Assembly (NCBI RefSeq): GCF_006337125.1
Contig: NZ_CP040887.1
Span: forward strand, 186,001 to 250,000
Source of the DNA: Serinicoccus chungangensis
GTDB lineage: Bacteria > Actinomycetota > Actinomycetes > Actinomycetales > Dermatophilaceae
Reading direction: 5' to 3'
DNA: 64,000 bases
This document shows, piece after piece, positions 1 through 8,856 of this stretch. A program made the translations under genes and the position numbers. The notes under the pieces are model-generated. The model made no database searches and was not told where the DNA came from. It saw only the letters and a list, made by a program, of their open reading frames with translations. Position 1 is the stretch's first letter, and each line of letters starts with the position of its first letter.

Positions 1-251
1 TCGGCGGTGTCGGCCGGTTCGAGAGCCTCCGCCTGGACCTGCGTCGCGGCGAGCGAGGCCGGGCTGCCCCCGCGCACCAGCTCGGCCATGCGGCTCAGCC
101 GCCGGATGTCGGTGTCGTCGTAGAGCCGGTAGCGCGAGCTGCTGCGCTGCGGCTCGACGACGGCGTACCGGCGCTCCCAGGCGCGCAGCGTGGCGGGGGC
201 CACGCCCGTGAGGTCGGCCACCTGCTTGACCGTGTAGCGCGCCTGCCCCAT
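1..251 (-). CDS. MerR-family transcriptional regulator, partial (C-terminus outside window)
   Basis: Only the N-terminal 83 or so residues are present; the gene runs off the left edge. The start is ATG at 251 (complement). The protein opens with a MerR winged helix-turn-helix: YTVKQVADLTGVAPATLRAW, then a conserved E-R-R-Y and a basic wing ending in YRLYDDTDIRRL. This TLRAWERRY version is common in MerR proteins that carry a C-terminal B12-binding domain (LitR/CarH type), but that domain lies outside the window, so the ligand is unknown. Family members bind promoters with an over-long -35/-10 spacer and often control the divergent or own promoter. The region upstream (252-300) contains an AT-richer stretch that is plausibly its own promoter. 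The family call is secure; the subfamily is inferred. Confidence 0.9.
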   Translation of the reverse strand, partial: MGQARYTVKQVADLTGVAPATLRAWERRYAVVEPQRSSSRYRLYDDTDIRRLSRMAELVRGGSPASLAATQVQAEALEPADTA

Positions 252-387
252 GGTCGCGGCCGCCTCTCCATCTAGGACAAAAGTGTGACGATCGTTGAAC
301 AGCCTAGGGCGACTGTACCGCGTGGCGGGGGCTTCGGTCAGGTGCCGACATCGGAGGCCTGCATCGGTCGGGGGCTCGTGCGGACGC

Positions 388-425
388 ACCGAGGGCCGCC
401 ACCCGTGCGGGTGGCGGCCCTCGGT
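388..425 (-). terminator. Strong hairpin downstream of the CWB2/nucleotidase gene
   Basis: A perfect 17-bp inverted repeat (388-404 against 409-425) encloses the 4-nt loop gtgc. A second palindrome, cccacggcg/cgccgtggg (430-438 against 444-452), lies between it and the stop codon of the minus-strand gene ending at 463. No T tract follows, so termination would be of the T-less type usual in high-GC actinobacteria. Confidence 0.75.
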
Positions 426-462
426 CGGCCCCACGGCGCGCCGCGCCGTGGGACCGTGCGGC

Positions 463-3162
463 TCAGAGACCGTCGACGCGGCTCTCCGGTGCGGTGAGCC
501 CCGGGTTGGCCCGCAGGTAGTCCACCAGGTTCGCGAGGTCCTCGGGGCCTCCGACGAGGTTGGTGCCCTCGGTGAACGCGGTGAAGCTGTCGCCACCCTG
601 CTGGAGGAAGTTGAGGGTCGAGACCCGGTAGGTCCCGTCCATCTCCAGCGGGACGCCGTCCAGCGCCATCTCGCTCACCTTGCTGCCCTCGGGCTGGCTG
701 TCGTCCCAGGTGTAGGTGAAGCCCTCCGACACACCCAGCGCGAGGTACTGCCGACCACGGTCGGGGACGTACTGCTGCTCGAGGACGGCCTTGATCTGGG
801 CGCCGGTCATGTCGATCGAGACGAGGATGTTGCCGAACGGCATGACGTTGTAGGCCTCCTGGTAGGTGACCTCGCCCGCCTCCTCGTCGTTGCTGATCTG
901 GTCGACGAGCAGGCTCGCGCGCACCCCGCCGACGTTCATGAAGGAGATCTGCGCCCCGCCCTCGTCGGCGCCGTCGGTGCCGGCGAGGATCGAGTCGGCG
1001 ACGAGGTCGGCCATCGGCGTCTCGACGCCGCGGTCCCCACCGGCGTCACCCGTGATGTCCTCGGCGACGGTGCCGACGACCTCGCCCGCCAGGACCTCCG
1101 CCCGGGCGACCCAGGTGTCGACGACCTCGGCCATCTCCGGGTCGTCCGCGATGGACTGCAGCACCAGGTGGTTGTCGGCGTAGGCCCGGTCGCGGGTCAC
1201 GTCACCGGAGGTGCGGGAGACGGTCAGCGCGGTCTCGGTGACGACCCGGCCGTACTGGTTGGCGCTGGTGACCAGGCGGTCGGCGCCGGCCGGGTCCGGG
1301 ATCGAGCAGACGTAGGGCTGGTGGGTGTGGCCGGTGACGACGGCGTCGATGGCCGGGTCGAGGTTCTCGGCGATCTCGACGACCGGACCGGAGATGCCCT
1401 CGCACTGGTCGTAGGTACCGGTCTGGTAGCCACCCTCGTGCAGCAGCACGACGATCGACTCGACGCCCTGCTCGCGCAGCGCGGCCGCCTGGGCGTTGGC
1501 GGTCTCGACCTCGTCGAGGAAGTCGACGCTGGCGACGCCGCCGGGGCTGACCAGGGTCGGGGTCTCCTCCAGGGTCATCCCGATGAAGCCCACGTCGACG
1601 CCGTCGACGGTGCGCACCTCGGTGGCCGGCAGAATGGGCTCGCCGGACTCCTTGTCCACGACGTTGGCGGCCAGCCACTGGAAGTCCGCGCCGTCGTAGG
1701 GCTCGTCGCCGAAGCAGCCGCGCTCGGGGTGGCAGCCGCCCTCCTGCATGCGCAGGAGCTCGTCCACGCCCTCGTCGAACTCGTGGTTGCCGACCCCGGA
1801 GATGTCCAGGCCGGCGACCTCGAGGGTCTCCACGGACGGCTCGTCCTGGAAGAGGCCGGAGACGAAGGTCGACCCACCGATGAGGTCACCCGCGGCCACC
1901 GTCAGCGTCTGGTCCTCGAAGGACCGGGTCCGCAGGGCGTCCAGTGTCGAGCTGAGGTTGACCGCGCCACCGACGAGGTTCTGGTCGGGGTCCTGCTCCT
2001 CGTCGAGCGTCCCGTCCTCCTCCTCGATGTGGCCGTGGTAGTCGTTGAACGACAGCATCTGCACGACGAGCTCGTCGACCCAGAGCGGCAGCCACGTCTC
2101 GAGGGGGAGGGCGACGCCCGCCTCGGAGAGGGCGCCCTCCCCGCCGAACAGCACGAGGCCCTGCGGCGAGAGCCGGTCGAGCTCCGCGACCGTGGGCTCG
2201 GGGACCTCCGTGGCGCGGCTCAGCAGCAGCGGACCCCCGTGGAAGGCCGCCAGCGCCCCGCCGGTGAGCGCGTCGGGGTAGTCCTGGCCGCTGGCGAGGT
2301 AGGACACCGAGTCGAACTCGTAGGAGGAGGCCAGCGCGACGGCGGTCTCGTAGCGGTTGGCGCCGAAGACCCGGGTGGTGTCGGGCACCATCCCCGTCAC
2401 GGCCTCGACCACGTCGTCGGACACGGCGCCGGACCCGCCGAGGACGACGACCGACTGCGGCTGCAGCGCGGCGATCGCCTCGGCCGTGCTCGGGCGCAGC
2501 TCGTCGGGGTCGGTGAGCAGCATCGGGGCGCCGTCACGCCCCGCGCGGGCGCCGCCGGTCAGCGCGTCCGGGAAGTCGGTCCCGGTCGCGAGGTAGAGCA
2601 CGGGGAGGCCGGTCGGGAAGAGTCCGGCGATCTCGGCGGAGGTGTCGTAGCGGTTCTCGCCCGAGATGCGCACCACCTCGGCGCCGAAGCTCTCGAGCTC
2701 GGTCTCGACGGCCGCGGACACGGCCACGGTCCCGCCGACGACGATGATCTGGCTCGGCGCGAGGTCGTTCAGCGCCTCCGCCGTCGCGCTGGGCAGGGCG
2801 TCCTGCTTGGTCAGCAGCATCGGCACCGGCAGGCCGGCACCCTCGGTGTCCGGCCGGGACATCCCGCCCGCCGCACCGGCGGAGCCGGAGGGCATCTGCG
2901 CGCTGAGCGCGTCGGGGAAGGCCTGGCCCGAGGCGACGACCACGGTGCCCGTCGCGTCGTCGGGGAAGGCCCGCGCGATCTCGGCGGCGGTCTCGTAGCG
3001 GTCGGCGCCCGCGATGCGGTGCACCTGGGTCGGGTCCTCGATCTCGGGTGCCGTGGGCAGACTGGGCGCGCTCGTCGCGGCGGCGGCACCGCCACCGACG
3101 AGGGCGACCGCTGCGCCGACGGCCACGAGGCCACGACGTGCGGAAGGGTTACGGGGGGACAT
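463..3162 (-). CDS. Secreted bifunctional wall-anchored protein: three CWB2 repeats + 5'-nucleotidase
   Basis: An 899-aa exported protein. An N-terminal basic/hydrophobic signal (SARRGLVAVGAAVALVGGG) precedes three cell-wall-binding type 2 repeats (PF04122-like, roughly residues 45-330), each with the R-x-x-G-x-x-RYxT and FPDALT-type motifs. A calcineurin-like phosphoesterase domain follows, with metal motifs D374-x-H376, G458-N-H460 and G611-H-T-H614. A 5'-nucleotidase C-terminal domain ends in the NFLQQGGDSFTAF-type substrate loop. The family hydrolyses extracellular nucleotides or UDP-sugars to recover nucleoside and phosphate; CWB2 repeats hold proteins on the wall. The start was set at ATG 3162 because GAGGAG lies about 10 nt upstream; in-frame ATGs at 3180 and 3249 would only lengthen the leader. 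It is monocistronic, with a hairpin after the stop. Domain calls are confident; substrate is inferred. Confidence 0.93.
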   Translation of the reverse strand: MSPRNPSARRGLVAVGAAVALVGGGAAAATSAPSLPTAPEIEDPTQVHRIAGADRYETAAEIARAFPDDATGTVVVASGQAFPDALSAQMPSGSAGAAGGMSRPDTEGAGLPVPMLLTKQDALPSATAEALNDLAPSQIIVVGGTVAVSAAVETELESFGAEVVRISGENRYDTSAEIAGLFPTGLPVLYLATGTDFPDALTGGARAGRDGAPMLLTDPDELRPSTAEAIAALQPQSVVVLGGSGAVSDDVVEAVTGMVPDTTRVFGANRYETAVALASSYEFDSVSYLASGQDYPDALTGGALAAFHGGPLLLSRATEVPEPTVAELDRLSPQGLVLFGGEGALSEAGVALPLETWLPLWVDELVVQMLSFNDYHGHIEEEDGTLDEEQDPDQNLVGGAVNLSSTLDALRTRSFEDQTLTVAAGDLIGGSTFVSGLFQDEPSVETLEVAGLDISGVGNHEFDEGVDELLRMQEGGCHPERGCFGDEPYDGADFQWLAANVVDKESGEPILPATEVRTVDGVDVGFIGMTLEETPTLVSPGGVASVDFLDEVETANAQAAALREQGVESIVVLLHEGGYQTGTYDQCEGISGPVVEIAENLDPAIDAVVTGHTHQPYVCSIPDPAGADRLVTSANQYGRVVTETALTVSRTSGDVTRDRAYADNHLVLQSIADDPEMAEVVDTWVARAEVLAGEVVGTVAEDITGDAGGDRGVETPMADLVADSILAGTDGADEGGAQISFMNVGGVRASLLVDQISNDEEAGEVTYQEAYNVMPFGNILVSIDMTGAQIKAVLEQQYVPDRGRQYLALGVSEGFTYTWDDSQPEGSKVSEMALDGVPLEMDGTYRVSTLNFLQQGGDSFTAFTEGTNLVGGPEDLANLVDYLRANPGLTAPESRVDGL

Positions 3163-3517
3163 GCGTGGTGTTCTCCTCATGAGGTGTCCGTCGCAGGTTC
3201 CTCGGCGAACCCGCCGGAAGCAACGTAGCCCATGGTCGGCCGCCCGCACCTGACGAGAAGGTCACGGTCTGGTGAACCCGCGGAGGCGCGCCCCGAGGCG
3301 CAGGTGATGCACGTGGGACGCGTGTGTTCAATGAGGTGGATGAGGGTGGGCGGATGACGACTTGGTAAAGAAGGGCTGGTGAGGGGTACCGCGGCCGACC
3401 ACGGGGACGTAGGCTGAGCGCGACGCCGGACCGTCCCGCCGAGGTGGTGGTCGGCGCTCGTCATGCATACGTCAGGTCGCTCCGGCGGCCACGAGACAGG
3501 TCAGGGGTCAGCAGTCG
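3163..3517. promoter_or_regulatory. 355-bp divergent intergenic region with two candidate promoters
   Basis: The region separates the minus-strand nucleotidase from the plus-strand peptidase-like gene. Candidate -10 boxes are TACGTT on the minus strand (3227-3222) and TAGGCT on the plus strand (3410-3415); the latter would give a 5' leader of about 95 nt. I could not recognise a -35 box or a riboswitch in this leader, and no ORF in it looks coding. Confidence 0.35.
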
Positions 3518-5383
3518 ATGGCAGGCACAGGGGGACGACGTCGGGGTGGGGCCCGCATGCTCGCGACGTCCATGCTGACCGGGGCGCTCGCGCTCTCCTC
3601 GTCCATGGCGATCGCCGACGAGGAGCCGGCGACCGACCCTGCCGCACCGGTCGCCGCCGGCGCCGAGGGATCGGGCGGACCGGGGGACGGTCAGGGCCAG
3701 CCCGACCCCGCCGGTGACGCGCCCGCGGACGGCACCCAGGGCGACGGCACCCAGGGCACCGGCGCGCCGGTCGCGCCCGCCCCGGGGGGCGGGGGGTTCT
3801 CGCACAGCGGGTCGCCCGCCGGGCCGGCGAGCTTCGTGCAGCTGCCGGAGGACCCCGCCTATCCCGTCCCCGGGCCCCCGCAGAACGACGACCTGCCGGT
3901 CGAGGTCGACGAGGACACGGCATACCAGAACCAGCTGTCCTGCGACCCCGAGGACCGTCCGGGCGTCATCGCCTTCGCACTCCTCCTCACCGAGCACTAC
4001 GGCCGCCCGGGGTGGACCGGTGCGCGCCCGTGCATCGACTACATGAGCCAGCACCACGACGGCCGTGCCCTGGACTGGCAGCTGGACGCCTTCGACCCGC
4101 ACGAGCGTCGGATCGGGGACGCCGCCGTGGCCTGGCTGACCGAGGACGACGGCGAGATGATGCGCCGCTTCGGCATCGAGTACATCATCTGGAACGGCCT
4201 CGTCTTCATGAAGGACGACAACGAGTGGCGGCACTACGTCGGCCCCAGCCCGCACACCGACCACGTGCACCTGTCCTTCACCTGGGACGGCGCGATGATG
4301 CGGACCTCCTGGTGGACCGGTGTCGCGGTGACCCGGCCCGACCTCGGGCCGTGCGACACCGTCACGCGGGAGTACGCCGCGCTGCACACCTTCCCCCGGT
4401 TCGAGCCGTGCGCCGACCCGGCCGTGGCCGCCCCCGCGAGCGACCTCGCGCGGGTGCGTCCCGGTGAGTCGGGGCCGGGGGTGTCGATGCTGCAGACCGT
4501 CCTCGGCATCGAGCCCACCGGGGTCCTGGACGCGCCCACCCGCACCGCCCTCGTCGAGTGGCAGACCGAGCACGAGCTGCCGGCGACCGGCGTCGCGGAC
4601 GCCCTGACCTACGCCGCGGCCCAGGGGTGGGACCTGGACGAGGTCCCGGCCTCGGCGCTCTCGGTCACCCCCGAGGACTGGCAGGTCTCGCAGTTCACCC
4701 CCTACCGGCGCACCACCGTGACCCAGGGCGACCAGGGCAAGGCCGTCACGGTGCTCCAGGAGGCCCTGGGCGCCGAGCCCGACGGGGACTTCGGGCCGAA
4801 GACCGCCGAGGCGCTGGCGGAGTGGGAGCAGACCGTCCCGGTGCTCGCCGAGCAGGCCGAGCGGCGGGGTGACGAGCCCGCCGTGGTGACCCCGCTGACC
4901 TGGGTCTACCTCGAGCGGGCGGCGCACCCGACCATGGCGCTGCGCGACGTCGAGCTCGCCGAGGGCAGCCGCGACGTCGGCGCGGACCCGGACGGCGAGC
5001 TCGCCGCCCGCGCCGCGGTCGAGGGTCGTGACGACAGCCCCTACGCCGGCGGCGCGGTGGCCGTGCTCCAGGAGCTGCTCGGTGTCGAGGCCGACGGCAG
5101 CTTCGGCCCGCTGACCGCGCAGGCCGTCCGCGAGGTCCAGGAGGACGCCGGGCTCGAGGCGACCGGCGAGGTCGACGGCCCCACCTGGGTCGCGGTCGAG
5201 GCGGCGGCCATCGACGCCGAGCGCGTGGCGGGTGCCCCCGGCCTCGAGGCGCAGCGCGCCCGCGAGGAGGCCGCGAAGGAGAAGGAGCGCCAGGAGGAGG
5301 AGCGCCAGGAGCGTGAGGCCGAGCTGGAGCGGCAGCGCGCCCGGGAGCAGCACGAGGCGGCCGTCGAGGACGCCGGCCGTTGA
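3518..5383 (+). CDS. Exported peptidoglycan-binding protein with an ARB_07466-like/M15-type catalytic domain and three PG_binding_1 repeats
   Basis: A 621-aa protein. A signal peptide (residues about 1-34) and an acidic/Gly-Pro linker lead into a domain at about residues 145-285. That domain has a metal-type motif H179-H-D-G-R-A-L-D-W and a second motif H246-T-D-H-V-H251. This H..D / HxH layout resembles the LAS/D-Ala-D-Ala carboxypeptidase and ARB_07466 C-terminal folds. Three PG_binding_1 (PF01471-like) repeats follow at about 320-365, 405-440 and 505-560, each with the LQ..LG...DG.FGP core. The C-terminus is a highly charged helical tail rich in E, R and Q. The protein is expected to act outside the cell on peptidoglycan. 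The start ATG 3518 has only a weak purine stretch upstream; an ATG at 3557 is an alternative. The following CWB2 gene starts 16 bp later, suggesting co-transcription. Confidence 0.85.
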   Translation: MAGTGGRRRGGARMLATSMLTGALALSSSMAIADEEPATDPAAPVAAGAEGSGGPGDGQGQPDPAGDAPADGTQGDGTQGTGAPVAPAPGGGGFSHSGSPAGPASFVQLPEDPAYPVPGPPQNDDLPVEVDEDTAYQNQLSCDPEDRPGVIAFALLLTEHYGRPGWTGARPCIDYMSQHHDGRALDWQLDAFDPHERRIGDAAVAWLTEDDGEMMRRFGIEYIIWNGLVFMKDDNEWRHYVGPSPHTDHVHLSFTWDGAMMRTSWWTGVAVTRPDLGPCDTVTREYAALHTFPRFEPCADPAVAAPASDLARVRPGESGPGVSMLQTVLGIEPTGVLDAPTRTALVEWQTEHELPATGVADALTYAAAQGWDLDEVPASALSVTPEDWQVSQFTPYRRTTVTQGDQGKAVTVLQEALGAEPDGDFGPKTAEALAEWEQTVPVLAEQAERRGDEPAVVTPLTWVYLERAAHPTMALRDVELAEGSRDVGADPDGELAARAAVEGRDDSPYAGGAVAVLQELLGVEADGSFGPLTAQAVREVQEDAGLEATGEVDGPTWVAVEAAAIDAERVAGAPGLEAQRAREEAAKEKERQEEERQEREAELERQRAREQHEAAVEDAGR

Positions 5384-5399
5384 CCGGCCCCTCCCGCGG

Positions 5400-6929
5400 A
5401 TGAGCCACCCACGTCGACGTCGCGGCGGCGCTGTCCTGGCCTCCGCACTGCTTGTCGGGGTCCTGGGCGCCGGCGGTCTCGGCATGGTGGCGACCTCGGC
5501 GGCGGACCCCGGGGCGGAGGGGGAGCCCGGCTGGTCGCAGGTGCAGGCGGCCACCCCGGGAGCGGTCGGGTGGTCCGGCCTGGGGCAGGCACCCTGCCCG
5601 GAGGGCATGACGCGGCGCGTGAGCGTGGGCAGCTGGAGCATGGACTCCTCCGTCCCCCAGTCGCGGTTCAACGACGGCTGGGGCGTGGTGTCCTCCCGGG
5701 ACGGCGGGGCCGCCCGGGCGGTGGTGTCCTCCTCCGACCCGAGCGACCACTTCTTCCTCCCCTACGTCAAGGTCTCCGTCGACCGCCGCACCATGCTCGC
5801 CCTGTCCACCCGCGGCACCCAGGGCAACTCCGCGCACACCCGCGTGCAGATGAACTCCGTGGACCTGCGGGTCTACGCCGGGTCGTCGTGGGACGGCCGG
5901 GTCTACGACGTCACCGCCGCCACCGACGACGAGAACGGCCACCTCGGCACGTGGTTCGAGCACACCAGCCGGGCCGGTGCCACCACCCGCTGGGACGTCG
6001 ACAACGTCCAGGTCTACACCTGTCGCGACGCCCCGGTCTCCCGCATCTCCGGGTCGGACCGGTATGCCTCGGCCGCCCGCATCGCCGCGACGTACCCGGC
6101 CGGGGTGCCGGTCGCCTACCTCGCGACGGGGGAGAACTTCCCGGACGCCATCGGCGCCTCGGCCCTCGCGGCCCAGCGCGACGCGCCCGTGCTGCTCACC
6201 CGCTCGGACCGCCTGCCCGGCGCGACCGCGGCCCAGCTGGACCGTCTCTCGCCGCAGCGCCTGGTGGTGCTCGGCGGCACCGGTGCGGTCAGCTCGGCGG
6301 TCGCCCGGGAGGCCGGCGCCTACGCCGGCGCGACGAGCCGGGTGACCGGCGCGACCCGCTACGACGTCTCGGCGGCGCTCGCCCAGGCCTACTCCCCGGG
6401 TCGCCCGGTCCTCTACGTCGCGAGCGGGGCCAACTTCCCCGACGCCCTGGCCATCGGTGCCCTGGCGGGCGACCAGGGGGCCCCGGTGCTCCTCACCCCG
6501 ACCGGCGGGCTGCACCCGGCGGTCGAGGAGCAGATCGCCCGGCTCGACCCCGGGCGGATCGTCGTGGTCGGTGGTCCGGTCGCGGTGTCCGACACGGTCG
6601 TCAGCCAGCTGCGGCGGCACACGTCGGGCTCGGTGACCCGCCTCACCGGCAGCAACCGGTATGCCGTGGCCGCGGCCGTCGCGCGGCAGTTCGACCCCGG
6701 GCCCGCGCGCGTCTACGTCGCCACCGGCACCTCGTTCCCGGACGCCCTCGTGGGCGCCGCCCGCGCGGGCAGCCAGGGGGTGCCCGTCGTCCTCACCCGG
6801 CAGGACCAGCTCGTCAGCGACGCCCGGTCGGCGCTGCAGGCGATGGACCCGCTCCGGGGGGTCCTGCTCGGTGGACAGGTGGCGCTGAGCTCGGTCGTCA
6901 TGGACCAGGTCGGCGCGCAGGTCGGGTGA
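5400..6929 (+). CDS. Exported protein with N-terminal beta-rich domain and three CWB2 wall-binding repeats
   Basis: A 509-aa protein. Signal peptide: a basic start SHPRRRRGG, then a hydrophobic stretch to about residue 35. Residues about 50-215 form a domain I cannot name; it has a Cys pair and a jelly-roll-like composition. Three CWB2 repeats (PF04122-like) follow at about residues 220-500, with repeated RYxxAA, FPDAL/FPDAI and VVLGG/VVVGG motifs. The family attaches proteins non-covalently to the cell wall. The start at ATG 5400 was preferred because it begins the signal peptide; an upstream in-frame extension overlaps the previous gene and has shadow composition. No clear ribosome site precedes it, so translation may be coupled to the gene ending 16 bp upstream. 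The stop is 9 bp before the next start, so this gene probably leads the Mau-like operon. Confidence 0.85.
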   Translation: MSHPRRRRGGAVLASALLVGVLGAGGLGMVATSAADPGAEGEPGWSQVQAATPGAVGWSGLGQAPCPEGMTRRVSVGSWSMDSSVPQSRFNDGWGVVSSRDGGAARAVVSSSDPSDHFFLPYVKVSVDRRTMLALSTRGTQGNSAHTRVQMNSVDLRVYAGSSWDGRVYDVTAATDDENGHLGTWFEHTSRAGATTRWDVDNVQVYTCRDAPVSRISGSDRYASAARIAATYPAGVPVAYLATGENFPDAIGASALAAQRDAPVLLTRSDRLPGATAAQLDRLSPQRLVVLGGTGAVSSAVAREAGAYAGATSRVTGATRYDVSAALAQAYSPGRPVLYVASGANFPDALAIGALAGDQGAPVLLTPTGGLHPAVEEQIARLDPGRIVVVGGPVAVSDTVVSQLRRHTSGSVTRLTGSNRYAVAAAVARQFDPGPARVYVATGTSFPDALVGAARAGSQGVPVVLTRQDQLVSDARSALQAMDPLRGVLLGGQVALSSVVMDQVGAQVG

Positions 6930-6938
6930 GGAGGACCG

Positions 6939-7655
6939 ATGCAGACCACGCACCGACTGCTCTCCGGTGAGGGAGTGCGCGTCGACGTCCCCGACGCCAC
7001 CGCACTGCCGGGAGGGACGGCGCTGGCCGTCCTGGCCCTCGAGGGCGCCGGCCAGCTGGAGGTCACCTCCGGCACCGACGCCGACCTCGGGTTCTACCTC
7101 GAGGTCACCGGGACCACCCTGCAGCGGGAGGTCGCGCTGCGCGACGGCCGGTCGCTGCGCTACGGGCGCCTCGGCGGCGACCCGCAGCAGGGTCTGGGCT
7201 GGTCCGTCGAGGTCGGGGCCCACCACGTCTACGGCTCGACCGTGCCGGCCATGGACGTCGAGGCCCTCAGCGGCTACCTCGCCGACGTGGACCTCCAGGA
7301 GGACCGGCTGGGGCCGGTGATGACCCCGACCGGCCGGGCCGGCTGGTCCCCCTACCGCACGCAGACCCTCGCCCAGGTGGTCGAGCTCGCCGGGCCGGGC
7401 GCCGCCGGTGACGGCGGGACCCCCGGCTACCTCCTGGACGTCCGGCGGGCCCGCACCGGCCAGCTGCAGAGCGGACGCTCCTCCGGCGCCCCCGTGCGGG
7501 GCGGGCTGCTGTCGCGGTCCTCGGGGGAGGAGCGCCACCCGTACGCCGTGCTCGAGAGCGCCGACTTCGTGACCTACGGCATGCCGGGCAGCGAGGAGGT
7601 CGTCGACGCGGTCGTCGCCTCGATGGCCGAGGTCGCCGTGGAGCTGGTCCGGTGA
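6939..7655 (+). CDS. Conserved-looking hypothetical protein, first gene of the Mau-like set
   Basis: A 238-aa protein with no signal peptide or membrane segment, so probably cytoplasmic. I do not recognise the family. It is rich in Gly, Leu, Val and acidic residues with short strand-like stretches, contains no Cys, and carries an MDVEALSGYLADVDLQED segment near the middle and a C-terminal helix. A good Shine-Dalgarno, GAGGAGG (6928-6934), overlaps the stop of the wall-binding gene and precedes ATG 6939. Its stop overlaps the next gene's GTG start (GTGA), so it is translationally coupled to the MauE-like gene. Position suggests a cytoplasmic partner, regulator or maturation factor for the Cys-rich exported protein; this is inference from context only. 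Confidence 0.75.
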   Translation: MQTTHRLLSGEGVRVDVPDATALPGGTALAVLALEGAGQLEVTSGTDADLGFYLEVTGTTLQREVALRDGRSLRYGRLGGDPQQGLGWSVEVGAHHVYGSTVPAMDVEALSGYLADVDLQEDRLGPVMTPTGRAGWSPYRTQTLAQVVELAGPGAAGDGGTPGYLLDVRRARTGQLQSGRSSGAPVRGGLLSRSSGEERHPYAVLESADFVTYGMPGSEEVVDAVVASMAEVAVELVR

Positions 7656-8224
7656 GTGCGCTCGCGGCGGCGTGCGCGTGGGCCGTCGGGGCCGTGCTGC
7701 TCGCCTCCGGCCTGTCGCACACCCGGGCGCCCGGGTCGACGCGGGCCGCGCTGCAGGCCCACGGGACCCTGCCGGCCCCCACCCACCGGTGGCTCGCCCT
7801 CGGGCTGGGCCCCGTCGAGCTCGTGCTGGCCGTCGGCCTGCTCGCGGCCGGGGCGGGTCTGCTCGGCGGCCCGGGCGTCCGCGCCCTCGCCCTCGGTGCC
7901 GCCGCGCTCTGCCTGGGTTTCGCGGCCTACCTCCGGGTGGTGCGGCGGCGCACCCACGGGCAGGAGGTCCCCTGCGGCTGCGGGCTCGGCACCGCCCCGG
8001 TCACCGGCTGGAGCGTGCTGCGGGCCGGTCTGCTGGCCGCCTTCGCGCTCGTGACGCTGGCGCTGCCGACCGGCCCGTGGACCGCCGCCCCCGGCGCACC
8101 GGTCTGGGCCCAGGTCGTCGTGGCGGCCGGCGGCGGGCTGGCGCTCGCCGTGGCCACGGCCGCGCTGCCCGCCGCCCGGGCGGTCCCCGCCGGGCTCACC
8201 ACCCTGACCGGGGCGGCGCGATGA
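7652..8224 (+). CDS. MauE/DoxX-like redox membrane protein
   Basis: A 190-aa polytopic protein with about four hydrophobic segments. The signature of the MauE family (PF07291-like) is present: a P-C108-G-C110-G motif after the second or third helix, followed by a PVTGWSVLRAG stretch like the canonical CGCFG...W..lRN loop. MauE works with MauD to oxidise or isomerise the many disulfides of the methylamine dehydrogenase light chain; relatives resemble the DsbB/VKOR-type electron relay. It starts with GTG in a GTGA overlap with the gene before and ends in an ATGA overlap with the thioredoxin-like gene after. It is shorter in its loops than proteobacterial MauE. The family call is good; a role in disulfide formation for the exported Cys-rich protein is inferred. 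Confidence 0.82.
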   Translation: MSALAAACAWAVGAVLLASGLSHTRAPGSTRAALQAHGTLPAPTHRWLALGLGPVELVLAVGLLAAGAGLLGGPGVRALALGAAALCLGFAAYLRVVRRRTHGQEVPCGCGLGTAPVTGWSVLRAGLLAAFALVTLALPTGPWTAAPGAPVWAQVVVAAGGGLALAVATAALPAARAVPAGLTTLTGAAR

Positions 8225-8856
8225 GCTTCACCGCCTCCGCCCTCGTGCTCGCGTTCGTCGCCATCGCGCTCCTCGCCCTGGGGCTGGCCGGTCTGCTGCG
8301 GCAGGTCAGCCTGCTCACCCAGCAGCTCGAGGGCGGTGCGGCGGCACCGCACCGGGGCGCCGGCGCGCGCACCACCCGTGAGCTGGTGGGGTTCCGGGTG
8401 CCGGGGGACCTGGCCGCCGAGCTCGTCGACCCCGCCGCACGGCATACCCTCCTCGCCTTCGTCTCTCCCGGGTGCAGCTCGTGCTCCATCACCCTGCGGT
8501 CGCTCGCCGCGGACCCGCAGGTCGTGGACGGGTCGACGGCGCTGACCCTCGTGTCGGCGGGCTCCTGCGGCCCCGGTCTGCAGGACGCCGAAGGATCGGC
8601 GCGGCTGCACTGCCTGCCGCAGGGCCGGGCGGTGATGGACCGGCTGGCGGTCCCGGCCACCCCCTACCTCGCGCTGCTCGACGCCTCGGGCACCCTCCGG
8701 GCGGCGCTGCTGCCCGAGGAGGACACCGATCTCGGCGCCTGGCTGCGCCAGGTCGACTCGCCGCTCCGCCAGGTCGACTCGCCGCTCCGCCAGGTCGACT
8801 CGCCCCTTCACCAGGCCGCTGCACGACCGACGACGAGGGAGGACGGCCCGTCATGA
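8221..8856 (+). CDS. MauD-like membrane-anchored thioredoxin-fold protein
   Basis: A 211-aa protein. A single N-terminal membrane helix (residues about 5-25) is followed by a short extracytoplasmic domain with a P-G-C85-S-S-C88 active-site motif in the expected AFVSPGCSSC thioredoxin/MauD context. A later ATPYLALLDASG segment matches the cis-Pro strand of the fold. Two further Cys lie in SCGPG and LHCLPQ. MauD-type proteins receive electrons through MauE and form or proofread disulfides in the exported substrate. The C-terminus ends in three copies of QVDSPLR, encoded by a 21-bp tandem repeat, an unusual tail. It is coupled by ATGA overlaps to the genes on both sides. Confidence 0.82.
   Translation: MSFTASALVLAFVAIALLALGLAGLLRQVSLLTQQLEGGAAAPHRGAGARTTRELVGFRVPGDLAAELVDPAARHTLLAFVSPGCSSCSITLRSLAADPQVVDGSTALTLVSAGSCGPGLQDAEGSARLHCLPQGRAVMDRLAVPATPYLALLDASGTLRAALLPEEDTDLGAWLRQVDSPLRQVDSPLRQVDSPLHQAAARPTTREDGPS
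8746..8808 (+). repeat. Three 21-bp tandem repeats encoding QVDSPLR
   Basis: Units at 8746-8766, 8767-8787 and 8788-8808; the first two are identical and the third differs at two bases. The period is a multiple of three, so the reading frame is kept. It adds a repeated charged/Pro tail to the MauD-like protein and could vary in copy number between strains. Confidence 0.9.
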
